Below are positions 56,347 to 64,000 of a stretch of DNA of 64,000 nt, piece by piece; the first letter of the stretch is position 1, and the number at the start of each line of letters is the position of its first letter. This DNA is from Marinobacter sp. 1-4A (lineage in GTDB: Bacteria; Pseudomonadota; Gammaproteobacteria; Pseudomonadales; Oleiphilaceae). The notes below the pieces were generated by a model. The model did no database searches, was not told where the DNA came from, and saw only the letters and a list, made by a program, of their open reading frames with translations. A program made the position numbers and the translations under genes. The stretch spans positions 1 to 64,000 of the forward strand of contig NZ_VCGY01000004.1 of NCBI RefSeq assembly GCF_016597725.1. The letters are read 5' to 3'.

Positions 56347-58503
56347 CTAGGCCAGCCCCGCATCCTCCACCTGCTTTGCCTGAACAGCCGTCAGTGCGAT
56401 GGTAAACACGATATCCTCTACCAAGGCCCCCCTCGAAAGGTCGTTAACCGGCTTTCTCAAACCCTGAAGCATGGGCCCGATACTTACCACGTTAGCGCTA
56501 CGCTGAACTGCTTTATAGGTGGTATTGCCGGTGTTGAGGTCCGGGAAGATGAACACCGTTGCTTTGCCTGCCACTTTGCTGTTCGGAGCCTTGCTCTTGG
56601 CCACGCTTTCGATAGCCGCAGCGTCGTATTGCAACGGGCCGTCAATGAGTAGGTCTGGTCGGCGCTGACGGGCGATTTGGGTGGCTTCACGAACCTTAAC
56701 AACATCGTGTCCGCTGCCCGACTCACCGGTGCTGTAGCTGATCATAGCGACCACAGGTTCCACACCAAAGGCCTCTGCAGACTCCGCACTTTGAATGGCA
56801 ATATCCGCCAGCTCTTCTGCGTTGGGGTCTGGGTTTATGGCGCAATCGCCGTAAACGACTACCTGCTGGGGTAGTAGCATGAAGAAAACTGACGACACGA
56901 CCCGAGCGTGATCATGGGTCTTGATCAGCTGCAGGGCAGGGCGCACAGTGTTCGCGGTAGTGTGAATAGCACCTGAAACAAGGCCGTCGGCCTCATCGAG
57001 GGCGACCATCATGGTGCCCAGAACCACATTATCCTCTAGCATCGCCTCGGCCATATCCGGGGCAAGTCCTTTGTGTTTGCGTAATTCAACCATGGGTGCG
57101 ATGTAGTTTTTGCGCATCTGGGCTGGGTCGATGATCTCAATATCATCGGGTAGCTCAAAACCTAGGGATGTTGCAACACCACGAATTTCGTCTTCATCGC
57201 CGATTAAAGCGCAGCGGGCAAGTTTACGCCGGTGGCAGATGATTGCAGCCTCAACCGTACGCGGTTCACTGCCTTCGGGTAGTACGATGCGTTTGTTCGC
57301 TGCTCTGGCTCGTTCAGAAAGCTGATAGCGAAATGCTGGCGGGGATAGACGGGTTTGAACTTGAACGCGAAGGTGCTCTTGAAGCCAGTCGGTATCAATT
57401 TTCGTTGCCACCGCTTCCATCGCTTTCTCGACCCGGTCAGGATCGTCGGTTGGAATGGCGGTGGAAAGGTTTGCCAGCATGTGAGCTGTTTCATAAGTAT
57501 TGGTGGGGGAGCTTAGCACTGGCAAACCCGTATGCAGCGCGCGGGAGCACAAATCAATAACGCGCTGATCCGGCATAAGGCCGCCAGTTAGCATGAGGCC
57601 AGCCATGGGAACGCCATTTAAAGCCGCAACGGCAGTTGCCACGATAATGTCCTCCCGATCGCCCGGGGTCACCATGAGCGTGCCGGGGCTCAGGGTCTCA
57701 GTCATGTTGCGGATTGAGCGGGCACACACAGATACCTTTTGAACGCGCCGTGTGTGCATTTGGCCTTCATGTAACACCGGCACATTAAGTTCACGAGCAA
57801 TATCAGACACTCGTGGCGCTAATAAGTCGGACTGCCAAGAAATCTCACCGAGTAAACGGAAGCGGCCATCCCGGAAAACCTTACACTCATTCCGGTAGTC
57901 AGGGGTGTCGCCTTCAGTCTGGCTGATGTTGCTGTATGGCTCTAGGCCTGATCTCTCGGGCTCACCGAGTTTGTTGAGAATAACAGCGATTACATCTTGC
58001 GCCGAAGCGTCGGAAAACAGGCGCGCGGAGAAATCCAGCTCTTCGTCTAGATCGCTTGGACTGCTATCGCCAGGCGCGCTGACCAGCACGACATCCGACC
58101 CGAGGTTGCGCGCGACTTCCACGTTGAGTCTTGCGATGTAGGCTTCACGACGATCCGGAACAAGTCCCTCAATGACCACAACATCCACATCTTTGGCAAC
58201 TTTTTGATACTCACCGACTACGGTTTCCATTAACAGGTCGGATTTTCCGCGGTTCAGCAAGTACTGGGCCTCTTTAAGAGGCATTGGATCGGGTGGCTGA
58301 AGGTGACTGCGTGAACGGACAAAAGTAACGGATGCGTCTTTGCCACCGTTATGTGAAGACTCGCCGTGGTTAACCGACTGGCAAAAGGGTTTGTAGAACC
58401 CAACACTGATACCTACACGCTCCATGGCACGCAGTAAGCCCAGACAAGTTGAAGTGAGCCCTGAGTCTATGGATGTAGGTGCAATAAAGAGACTTTTAGC
58501 CAT
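56347..58503 (-). CDS. pta: Phosphate acetyltransferase (long, three-domain type)
   Basis: A 718-residue enzyme converting acetyl-CoA and acetyl phosphate. The N-terminal BioD-like domain (KSLFIAPTSIDSGLTSTCLGLLRAMERVGISVGFYKP) and the middle DRTGG domain precede the catalytic C-terminal third (ANKRIVLPEGSEPRTVEAAIICHRRKLARCALIGDE; VVYGDCAINPDPNAEELADIAIQSAESAEAFGVEPVVAMISYSTGESGSG). It lies 71 bp downstream of ackA on the same strand; a small hairpin at 58555-58575 separates them. Converges with der. Confidence 0.95.
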   Translation of the reverse strand: MAKSLFIAPTSIDSGLTSTCLGLLRAMERVGISVGFYKPFCQSVNHGESSHNGGKDASVTFVRSRSHLQPPDPMPLKEAQYLLNRGKSDLLMETVVGEYQKVAKDVDVVVIEGLVPDRREAYIARLNVEVARNLGSDVVLVSAPGDSSPSDLDEELDFSARLFSDASAQDVIAVILNKLGEPERSGLEPYSNISQTEGDTPDYRNECKVFRDGRFRLLGEISWQSDLLAPRVSDIARELNVPVLHEGQMHTRRVQKVSVCARSIRNMTETLSPGTLMVTPGDREDIIVATAVAALNGVPMAGLMLTGGLMPDQRVIDLCSRALHTGLPVLSSPTNTYETAHMLANLSTAIPTDDPDRVEKAMEAVATKIDTDWLQEHLRVQVQTRLSPPAFRYQLSERARAANKRIVLPEGSEPRTVEAAIICHRRKLARCALIGDEDEIRGVATSLGFELPDDIEIIDPAQMRKNYIAPMVELRKHKGLAPDMAEAMLEDNVVLGTMMVALDEADGLVSGAIHTTANTVRPALQLIKTHDHARVVSSVFFMLLPQQVVVYGDCAINPDPNAEELADIAIQSAESAEAFGVEPVVAMISYSTGESGSGHDVVKVREATQIARQRRPDLLIDGPLQYDAAAIESVAKSKAPNSKVAGKATVFIFPDLNTGNTTYKAVQRSANVVSIGPMLQGLRKPVNDLSRGALVEDIVFTIALTAVQAKQVEDAGLA

Positions 58504-58554
58504 ATAGAAGGTCCGGGTTATTCAATTAATGAGTTTTGATTCTTGGGCCATTGG

Positions 58555-58575
58555 GAAGTCTAGCGAGTAGACTTC
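58555..58575 (-). other. Perfect 8-bp stem-loop between ackA and pta
   Basis: GAAGTCTA and TAGACTTC enclose a 5-nt loop, beginning at the ackA stop codon. There is no T-run, so it is not a full terminator; it may affect mRNA stability or the ackA/pta ratio. Confidence 0.4.
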
Positions 58576-59762
58576 TAAACGCTGGAGGCCAAACGCTTAG
58601 CTTCACGGGCGATCACAAGCTCTTCGTTAGTTGGAATAACTAGAATAGGGAATCGTGAACTGGCATCGTCGATTCTTCCGTCGCTGTAACGGCCGTGATG
58701 TGAATTCATGTCTGAGTTAATGTCAAAACCAAGCAGAGCCAGGTGGCTAACTGTTTGGTTCCGCACCCGATGGCTGTTTTCTCCTATGCCTCCAGTGAAT
58801 ACTAGGGCATCGAGATGGCTCAGCGAAGCCATCATTGCGCCTATGTACTTTGCCAAACGGAAACAAAAGATCTCGATGGCCAGCGTCGAGGGCTCATGCC
58901 CATGGTCCGCTAATTCACACAGCGAGCGCATGTCGTTAGTTTGCCCGGAAATCCCGAGAAGCCCGCTTTTATGGTTGAGCATCTTATGGACTTCTGCCTG
59001 TTGCATGCCCCGCGAGCTCAAGTAGTCGAAAAGCCCGGGGTCAATATCACCGCTGCGGGTACCCATAACCAGTCCTTCTAGGGGGGTTAGCCCCATGCTG
59101 GTGTCTACACTCAAGCCGTCTTTGATGGCCGTAATGCTGCAACCATTGCCAAGGTGTGCGGAGATTATCGATGTGGTTGCTGGCGTTTTATTGAGTAGGC
59201 GTGCCGCTTCGTGGGCCATAAAGAAATGGCTGGTGCCGTGGAACCCGTAACGCCTTACGTTCAAGTCCCGGTAGTAGGATTCTGGCAATGCATATAAATA
59301 AGCACGGGGCGCTAACGTTTGATGGTACGCAGTATCGAATACGGCAACCTGCGCAGTGTCAGGAAACTGCTCTCGGGTTGCTTCAATACCTGCCAGATTG
59401 ACCGGATTATGCAGGGGAGCCAAATCAGCGCAGTCTTTGATGGCGTTTATCACACCATTATCGATGAGCACCGCCTCGCGAAAGGTTTCACCGCCATGTA
59501 CTACACGGTGGCCGATGGCCGTGGGGGTGACGGGCATCAGTTGCCGGTCACTGAACGCCGAAACTAGTGCCTTAAGCGCCTGTTTGTGGTCCGCGCTGGC
59601 TGGTAATCTCACAGCTTGTTCGTCCCCGTCAATGCGCGCAAATGCATCTTGTCCATTCAATCGCTCTGCGATGGCAGACGCGAGTTTGTTTTCATTTTCG
59701 TCGAATAGTGCCAGCTTCAATGACGAACTGCCGCAATTAACGACAAGAATGGATTGCTTCAT
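58575..59762 (-). CDS. ackA: Acetate kinase
   Basis: A 395-residue ASKHA-fold kinase that interconverts acetyl phosphate and acetate with ATP. The N-terminal VVNCGSSSLKLALFDENE phosphate loop, IGHRVVHGGETF, the central YGFHGTSHFF and SAHLGNGCSITAIKDGLSVDTSMGLTPLEGLVMGTRSGDIDPGL, and LVFTGGIGENSHRVR are intact. First gene of the ackA-pta unit, downstream of the GGDEF-EAL gene on the same strand (21-bp gap), so partial read-through from it is possible. Confidence 0.95.
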   Translation of the reverse strand: MKQSILVVNCGSSSLKLALFDENENKLASAIAERLNGQDAFARIDGDEQAVRLPASADHKQALKALVSAFSDRQLMPVTPTAIGHRVVHGGETFREAVLIDNGVINAIKDCADLAPLHNPVNLAGIEATREQFPDTAQVAVFDTAYHQTLAPRAYLYALPESYYRDLNVRRYGFHGTSHFFMAHEAARLLNKTPATTSIISAHLGNGCSITAIKDGLSVDTSMGLTPLEGLVMGTRSGDIDPGLFDYLSSRGMQQAEVHKMLNHKSGLLGISGQTNDMRSLCELADHGHEPSTLAIEIFCFRLAKYIGAMMASLSHLDALVFTGGIGENSHRVRNQTVSHLALLGFDINSDMNSHHGRYSDGRIDDASSRFPILVIPTNEELVIAREAKRLASSV

Positions 59763-59783
59763 GGTTTGGCGGTTCCCTGAGTA

Positions 59784-62201
59784 TCAGGTTTGTTTAGGAA
59801 GGTGAGCTTTTAACCACTCGGTAAATTCAACGGCAGGGAGTGGGCGGCTGTAAAAGTAGCCTTGGGATAAATCACAGCCTTCCTGCTTTAGGAAGTGAGT
59901 TTGTGATTCTTCCTCAACGCCTTCCGCAATGATGGTTAACCCTAGGCTGTGTGCCATGTTGATGATGGCGCAGACTAATGAGGCGCCTCCTTGGGTTCTC
60001 GTTACATCGTGGATAAACGCTTTGTCGATTTTTAGGGTGTCGAACGGGTAGCTTTTGAGATAGCTAAGTGCCGAGTAGCCAGTACCGAAGTCGTCGACCG
60101 ACAGTCGGATACCTTCTCGATCCAGTTCTCTAAGAATTTCTGCTGTTTCAATTGAATTGTCGAGAAGCAGGCGTTCGGTAATTTCTAGCTCCAACAGCTC
60201 CGGAGCCAGATTGCTGTTGGATAGGGCTTGCATCACTGTCTGGGTAAAGCCAGAGTCTCTAAACTGCCGCGGAGACACGTTCACTGATATTCCAATGTCT
60301 TGGCCGGTAATGTCTTTCCACTGGGTAGCTGCATGGCAGGCTTCTTCAAGCACCCAGGCGCCTATGCTAATGATAAGCCCTGTTTCTTCCGCCAATGGGA
60401 TAAAGCGGTCCGGCATAACCATGCCCATAACGGGGTTGTTCCAGCGCAATAAAGCTTCGGCTGCACGCACTTCCCCGGTGGCGGTATCCACTATTGGTTG
60501 GAAGTAGAGCTCAAATTCATGCAGCTCCAGCGCCCTCCGCATTCGAGACTCCATTTGCAGGCGTTCGTGGGATACCTCCGACATTTCCGGTGTGAAGTGT
60601 GCGAAAGAGCTCTTGCCTTGCCGCTTTGCTTGGTACATGGCTGCATCAGCGTGCTGGAGTAGGGTGCCGCTGTTATCGGAATCGCTCGGGAAAATCGCTA
60701 TACCAATACTCGTAGTAACAAATACTTCCTGGCCATTCAGGGTGTAAGCAGGTCTAAAGTTATCGAGAATGCGCTCTGCAACTTGAGAAGCAGGTTCGGG
60801 TCCGGTCAGGCCCGGCAAAATAACCAGAAACTCATCCCCCCCCAGTCGGGCAACGGTGCTAGTACCGCGCAAACAACTGGAAATACGACGTGAAGCTTCA
60901 ATCAGTAGATTGTCTCCGGCGTCGTGCCCAAGGGTATCGTTGATGTGTTTGAAATTATCAAGATCCAAAAACATAACGCCAACCATGGAGTCTTCGCGGC
61001 GGGCTTGAGCCAGTGCTAGCTTGAGCCGGTCCAACGCCAGCATCCGATTGGGTAGGCCGGTCAGAATGTCGTAGTTGGCCTGACGCAATAACTGCTGTTC
61101 GTACCGTTTTCGTATGCTGATGTCTTCGCCGAGAATGAGGTAGCCTGTCGCATCGCCATCGCTGTCCTTTATGGGGGTAACGATCAGCTGTTCCCAGAAC
61201 CGCTCGCCATTGCGTCGGGTGCTGTTCACTTCACCCTGCCAAACACCCACGCGCTGAACCTGCAAGCGGATGGATTGCCAAAGTTGGCGGTTGTCCCGGA
61301 CTTCCATCGGGTTATCGCTTAAAGCGCCAGGGTGCCGGCCGACAATGGACTTTGCGTCGTAACCGGTGAGCTGCGTGAACTTGTGGTTTGCGAACTCGAC
61401 CCGCCATTGGCGATCGCAGATAACAACGGAGGAAGGGCTTTGTTCAATGGCCATCGAAAACTTGTGAATCTCGGCCGCATCTTTCTTCTGCCGCACCATG
61501 TCATCACTCAAGCGCTCACGCATTTGGTTGATTGCTTCGGATACACGTCCGATTTCATCATTTCGGTGCGAGGGTGTATCCGGGCGGTCGAGTGTGAGCG
61601 GCGTGCTGAGGTTTGTCAGTGAGAAGTCTTTGGCGTAGTTCGCCATGGTGGTCAGGTGACGAGCAACAAAGTGCTGGAACACCCAAATGATGAGCATGGA
61701 TACGAAAAATGTTTTCAGGAATTGGGTGGCGAGAATGATGCCGATCTTTACTTTCAGGTTCTGGTAAACCCGGTCTAGATTAGCCGTTACCGTTAGTTCG
61801 CCAAGCTTGAAGGCCTCGTCGCCCTGATGAATTAGGTCAAAGCTATGGGATTGGGTGTCAGCGCCGCGGGGAATCTCACCCATGACCAGTTCAGAGTCTG
61901 GTTCTATGCCCAGCCGAAGATGGGTTATGTCGGGAAGGCTTAAAATTCCTTCCATTTGTGTCTGGAGCAGTTTCTGGTCAAGCGCCCAGAGACTTCTGGA
62001 AAGGCTTGAGGCATAGCCGGACTCGATAACCTGCATGCGGCTATCGATTTGGTTAAGGTCTTTACTGTAATCCGAATAAATCTGAATGGCGGATGCAATC
62101 AGGGTGAAAACCGAGCTGAACAAAAGTATCCAGGCCAGCAGCCTAAACGACAGCGGAGAGCCCGAGCGAAAACGTTGAAGGCGTGTCGGCAGTTTCGGCA
62201 T
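59784..62201 (-). CDS. Membrane HAMP-PAS-GGDEF-EAL c-di-GMP protein
   Basis: An 805-residue sensor. Two membrane helices (FRLLAWILLFSSVFTLIASAI and IGIILATQFLKTFFVSMLIIWVFQHFV) enclose a periplasmic domain and are followed by HAMP and PAS (FSMAIEQSPSSVVICDRQWRVEFANHKFTQLTGYD). GGDEF is intact (ARLGGDEFLVILPG). EAL is intact (AEALLRWNNP, LELEITERLLLD, LSVDDFGTGYSALSYL, LKIDKAFI, IIAEGVEE). Both synthesis and breakdown of cyclic di-GMP are therefore possible; which dominates cannot be told. It is divergent from the small CcoM-like gene, with the ANR-type box lying between them. Confidence 0.92.
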   Translation of the reverse strand: MPKLPTRLQRFRSGSPLSFRLLAWILLFSSVFTLIASAIQIYSDYSKDLNQIDSRMQVIESGYASSLSRSLWALDQKLLQTQMEGILSLPDITHLRLGIEPDSELVMGEIPRGADTQSHSFDLIHQGDEAFKLGELTVTANLDRVYQNLKVKIGIILATQFLKTFFVSMLIIWVFQHFVARHLTTMANYAKDFSLTNLSTPLTLDRPDTPSHRNDEIGRVSEAINQMRERLSDDMVRQKKDAAEIHKFSMAIEQSPSSVVICDRQWRVEFANHKFTQLTGYDAKSIVGRHPGALSDNPMEVRDNRQLWQSIRLQVQRVGVWQGEVNSTRRNGERFWEQLIVTPIKDSDGDATGYLILGEDISIRKRYEQQLLRQANYDILTGLPNRMLALDRLKLALAQARREDSMVGVMFLDLDNFKHINDTLGHDAGDNLLIEASRRISSCLRGTSTVARLGGDEFLVILPGLTGPEPASQVAERILDNFRPAYTLNGQEVFVTTSIGIAIFPSDSDNSGTLLQHADAAMYQAKRQGKSSFAHFTPEMSEVSHERLQMESRMRRALELHEFELYFQPIVDTATGEVRAAEALLRWNNPVMGMVMPDRFIPLAEETGLIISIGAWVLEEACHAATQWKDITGQDIGISVNVSPRQFRDSGFTQTVMQALSNSNLAPELLELEITERLLLDNSIETAEILRELDREGIRLSVDDFGTGYSALSYLKSYPFDTLKIDKAFIHDVTRTQGGASLVCAIINMAHSLGLTIIAEGVEEESQTHFLKQEGCDLSQGYFYSRPLPAVEFTEWLKAHLPKQT

Positions 62202-62362
62202 GTCGTACTCAAGCCACCCAGACCGGTTGATTATTACGTAGATTCCATTACTTGCAGACTATACCAGCCCTGATGTTCAAATTCCCTGAAATTCGGCGAA
62301 AATAGGGCAGAAATATACAGGCTTCAGCTTTTGTCGGTTTCTTCCGAAAGGGCTGCCGTCCA

Positions 62363-62376
62363 TTGACGCAGATCAA
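62363..62376. promoter_or_regulatory. ANR/FNR-type box upstream of the small membrane gene
   Basis: TTGACGCAGATCAA matches the FNR/ANR consensus TTGAT-N4-ATCAA at nine of ten defined bases. It lies 66 bp before the ATG of the small gene at 62443, a distance suited to activation at low oxygen. Confidence 0.7.
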
Positions 62377-62442
62377 TACCTGCATTGTAGGGTGGCGTAA
62401 CCTGAGCTTAATCAAGTTTGATACAGGTGGGGAGAAAAAAAT

Positions 62443-62598
62443 ATGTATATGGACGCAGTCGTTTTAGCTGGAATTGCAACTGTACTGCTAATGGTAGTGT
62501 TTTTCGTCGGCGTGGGTATTTTCGTGATGCGGGATCAGAAAGCTCACGGTAGCGCTCAGGCTAAGAAAAGCATCAAAACTAGCAGAAAAGCCGCCTGA
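62443..62598 (+). CDS. Small single-helix membrane protein, CcoM-like cbb3 oxidase subunit candidate
   Basis: A 51-residue protein with one hydrophobic helix (VVLAGIATVLLMVVFFVGVGIFVM, residues 6-29) and a short basic tail ending KKSIKTSRKAA. The ATG at 62443 follows GGTGGGGAGAAAAAAAT. The pattern (Met, Asp, then V(V/I)xAG, hydrophobic helix, F-Phe/Val-MRD) resembles CcoM, the small subunit that stabilises cbb3-type cytochrome oxidase in Pseudomonas. The ANR-type box at 62363 supports expression at low oxygen. The match is from memory of the family and not an alignment. No other cbb3 genes are in the window, so it stands alone. Confidence 0.6.
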   Translation: MYMDAVVLAGIATVLLMVVFFVGVGIFVMRDQKAHGSAQAKKSIKTSRKAA

Positions 62599-62668
62599 AA
62601 CGGTGAGCTTTGATCGAAGGTTAGTAGCACTTTCTGCTTCTCGCCTTAAACCAGCAGAGAAGTAGAAA

Positions 62669-62744
62669 TGGCGTCCCCTAGGGGGTTCGAACCCCTGTTG
62701 CCGCCGTGAAAGGGCGGAGTCCTAGGCCACTAGACGAAGGGGAC
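62669..62744 (-). tRNA. tRNA-Glu, anticodon TTC
   Basis: A 76-nt tRNA with encoded CCA: acceptor GTCCCCT/AGGGGAC, anticodon stem CCGCC/GGCGG with loop CTTTCAC giving anticodon TTC, and T arm CAGGGG-TTCGAAC-CCCCT. Its identity follows from the anticodon and the GTCCCCTTCGTCTAGTGGCC 5' half typical of tRNA-Glu. Confidence 0.93.
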
Positions 62745-62837
62745 GCAACGCTTCAAAACCTTGCCTCGTCGAGGTGGCGCGTATATTAAGTAAGCCTTCC
62801 TCAGCTGTCAACGCTTTTTCCAAAAAAACGTAAATAC

Positions 62838-63740
62838 TTAGTTTGTCGCGTCTTCAAGTGCTTCTCGAAGTGTGGGGTAGCTGAACTTGAATCCCGAGCC
62901 GAGCAGGCGCGCGGGGATGGCTCGCTGCCCTGTTAGTAAAAGGCGGGACATCTCCCCCAGCGCTATTTTAAGAAGTGGTGCTGGGGCCGGGAATATGGCT
63001 GGTCGTTTAAGAGTATTAGCGAGGCATTGCGTGAATTCACGATTGGTGGTCGGGTTCGGGCTAACCACATTATATGCGCCCGAAGCTTCTGGGGTTTCCA
63101 GCATCCAAATAAGGGCGGCGACCACATCATCCCGGTGAATCCACGGCATGTATTGACGGCCCGTGCCGAGACGGCCTCCAAGCCCAAGTTTGAAGGGCAA
63201 GATCATTCGCTGTAAAAAACCGCCGGCGTTGCCAGCTACGATTCCCGTTCGCGAAAGGCACACCCGCACTGTGGATGGTTGCAGCTTGAGGGCAGCCTCT
63301 TCCCAGTCTTTACAGAGTTTATGGGTGAACTCATCGTTGGGTGGGGTATCTTCAGTCACTCTTGCGTCACCCTGAGCTCCGTAAAAGCCAACTGCAGAGC
63401 CGGAAACTAAGACCTCCGGCAATCGCTTCCAAGTGTTTACAATATCCACAAGCGCTAAGGTTAAGCTAACACGGCTATCCCGCAGGGCCTGTTTTCGCCC
63501 GTCGGTCCAGCGCTTGTCTGCGATACCTTCCCCAGCTAGATTGATAACGCCATCAAAGCCAGCATGGGCGCGAAGCGATTCAAGGTTGCCTATAACCTCA
63601 ACTGGACCGCAAAGAGAACGAACTTTGTCAGCTGCTTGTCGGCTCAAGACAGTCAGTCGGTAGCCGCGGCTAAGCATTTCGCCGCAAAGTACGCTGCCAA
63701 TGAAGCCGGTGCCACCGGTAATGAGAACATGCTTGTTCAT
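62838..63740 (-). CDS. TIGR01777-family NAD-dependent epimerase/dehydratase (YfcH type)
   Basis: A 300-residue short-chain dehydrogenase-like protein. The Rossmann start NKHVLITGGTGFIGSVLCGEMLSRGYRLTVLSR has the GGxGFIG motif. VINLAGEGIADKRWTDGRKQALRDSRV, SGSAVGFYGAQGDARVTEDTPP and LGGRLGTGRQYMPWIHRDDVVAAL are the family's conserved blocks. The biological role of YfcH proteins is not firmly known. The ATG at 63740 follows AAGGGGAAGACG; a longer in-frame start exists at 63773. It lies 10 bp after the CbiX-like gene and is probably co-transcribed with it. Confidence 0.9.
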   Translation of the reverse strand: MNKHVLITGGTGFIGSVLCGEMLSRGYRLTVLSRQAADKVRSLCGPVEVIGNLESLRAHAGFDGVINLAGEGIADKRWTDGRKQALRDSRVSLTLALVDIVNTWKRLPEVLVSGSAVGFYGAQGDARVTEDTPPNDEFTHKLCKDWEEAALKLQPSTVRVCLSRTGIVAGNAGGFLQRMILPFKLGLGGRLGTGRQYMPWIHRDDVVAALIWMLETPEASGAYNVVSPNPTTNREFTQCLANTLKRPAIFPAPAPLLKIALGEMSRLLLTGQRAIPARLLGSGFKFSYPTLREALEDATN

Positions 63741-63750
63741 CGTCTTCCCC

Positions 63751-64000
63751 TTATTCGCCTGTGCTTTGATCAAGCTGCAGTGCTACGACATCCTTAATCG
63801 CCTGCCCTAGAAGAGGGTTTTCCCCAATGGGAGCGGAAAGCTTGATTCGTGCTCCCGTGGCCCTCTCAAGCCCTTCGATCATCGCTGGCACATCTTTGCG
63901 TAGGTGCCGCCCCGCAGCGAGGAAAAGGGGAACGATTGTGAACTCCCGGGCTCCAGCGGCAACCCCCTCATGGATTACCGCGTCTAGTGATGGTTCGGCC
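63751..64000 (-). CDS. CbiX-like sirohydrochlorin chelatase, C-terminal part only
   Basis: The last 82 codons of a gene running off the right edge. The peptide contains VIHEGVAAGAREFTIVPLFLAAGRHLRKDVPAMIEGLERATG, the conserved core of CbiX-type chelatases. These insert cobalt (or iron) into sirohydrochlorin; the His of GRHLRKD is the usual metal-site residue. The stop is TAA at 63751-63753, ten bases before the epimerase start. Since the N-terminus is missing, the family call is good but not the metal. Confidence 0.75.
   Translation of the reverse strand, partial: AEPSLDAVIHEGVAAGAREFTIVPLFLAAGRHLRKDVPAMIEGLERATGARIKLSAPIGENPLLGQAIKDVVALQLDQSTGE

Noticed and set aside
56338..56359. GC-rich hairpin between der and pta as a terminator
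   Set aside because: The stem CGGGGC/GCCCCG overlaps the pta stop codon and has no T-run on either side.

Overview
The window looks like a chromosomal segment of a marine gammaproteobacterium, most like Marinobacter. The reasons are a Pseudomonas-type split class II ribonucleotide reductase (nrdJa/nrdJb), the gene order flgB-L / tRNA-Leu / queA-tgt-yajC-secDF / suhB-trmJ-cysE-iscR-iscS / ndk-rlmN-pilF-rodZ-ispG-hisS-yfgM-bamB-der, and sigma-54 flagellar promoters. The genus is inferred from layout and protein character; no database was searched.

Layout. 1-3.7 kb is an accessory island: the end of an IS3-family element followed by a small integron-type gene-cassette array. All its genes are on the minus strand and are separated by recognisable attC recombination sites. 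It holds a two-gene cassette of small proteins, a DUF262 + HNH nuclease protein (GmrSD-like, candidate anti-phage), a protein with a possible PD-(D/E)xK nuclease motif, a zinc-ribbon protein and a gene remnant. No integron integrase is visible. 3.7-7.3 kb holds nrdJa-nrdJb with candidate NrdR boxes. 7.3-25 kb is mixed metabolism and signalling: an exported protein, a COG2984/4120/1101 ABC transporter, an acyl-CoA ligase, a thioesterase, a ferric-iron permease and binding protein without an adjacent ATPase, a PilZ protein, a degenerate HD-GYP protein, the YadGH exporter, QueF, an adenylate cyclase and a nitroreductase.

25.3-36.8 kb is the flagellar rod/hook cluster flgBCDE and flgFGHIJKL, each block behind a clear sigma-54 promoter. 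36.8-42.6 kb carries tRNA-Leu(CAA), queuosine genes and the Sec accessory genes, ending in a 20-bp perfect-stem bidirectional terminator. 42.6-56.3 kb is a housekeeping region with two departures from the usual pattern. SuhB has lost its inositol-monophosphatase metal-binding motifs. The isc operon has iscR and a C-terminally shortened iscS, but iscU-iscA-hscB-hscA-fdx are absent between iscS and ndk.

56.3-64 kb carries ackA-pta, a GGDEF-EAL protein, a 51-codon single-helix protein behind an ANR/FNR-type box (resembling the cbb3-oxidase small subunit CcoM), tRNA-Glu(TTC), a YfcH-type epimerase and the 3' end of a CbiX-like chelatase gene.

The most likely new biology is the cassette array, with two neighbouring nuclease-like cassettes and unusually short palindromic attC-like junctions. 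Next are the reduced isc operon, the SuhB pseudoenzyme and the ANR-linked CcoM candidate.
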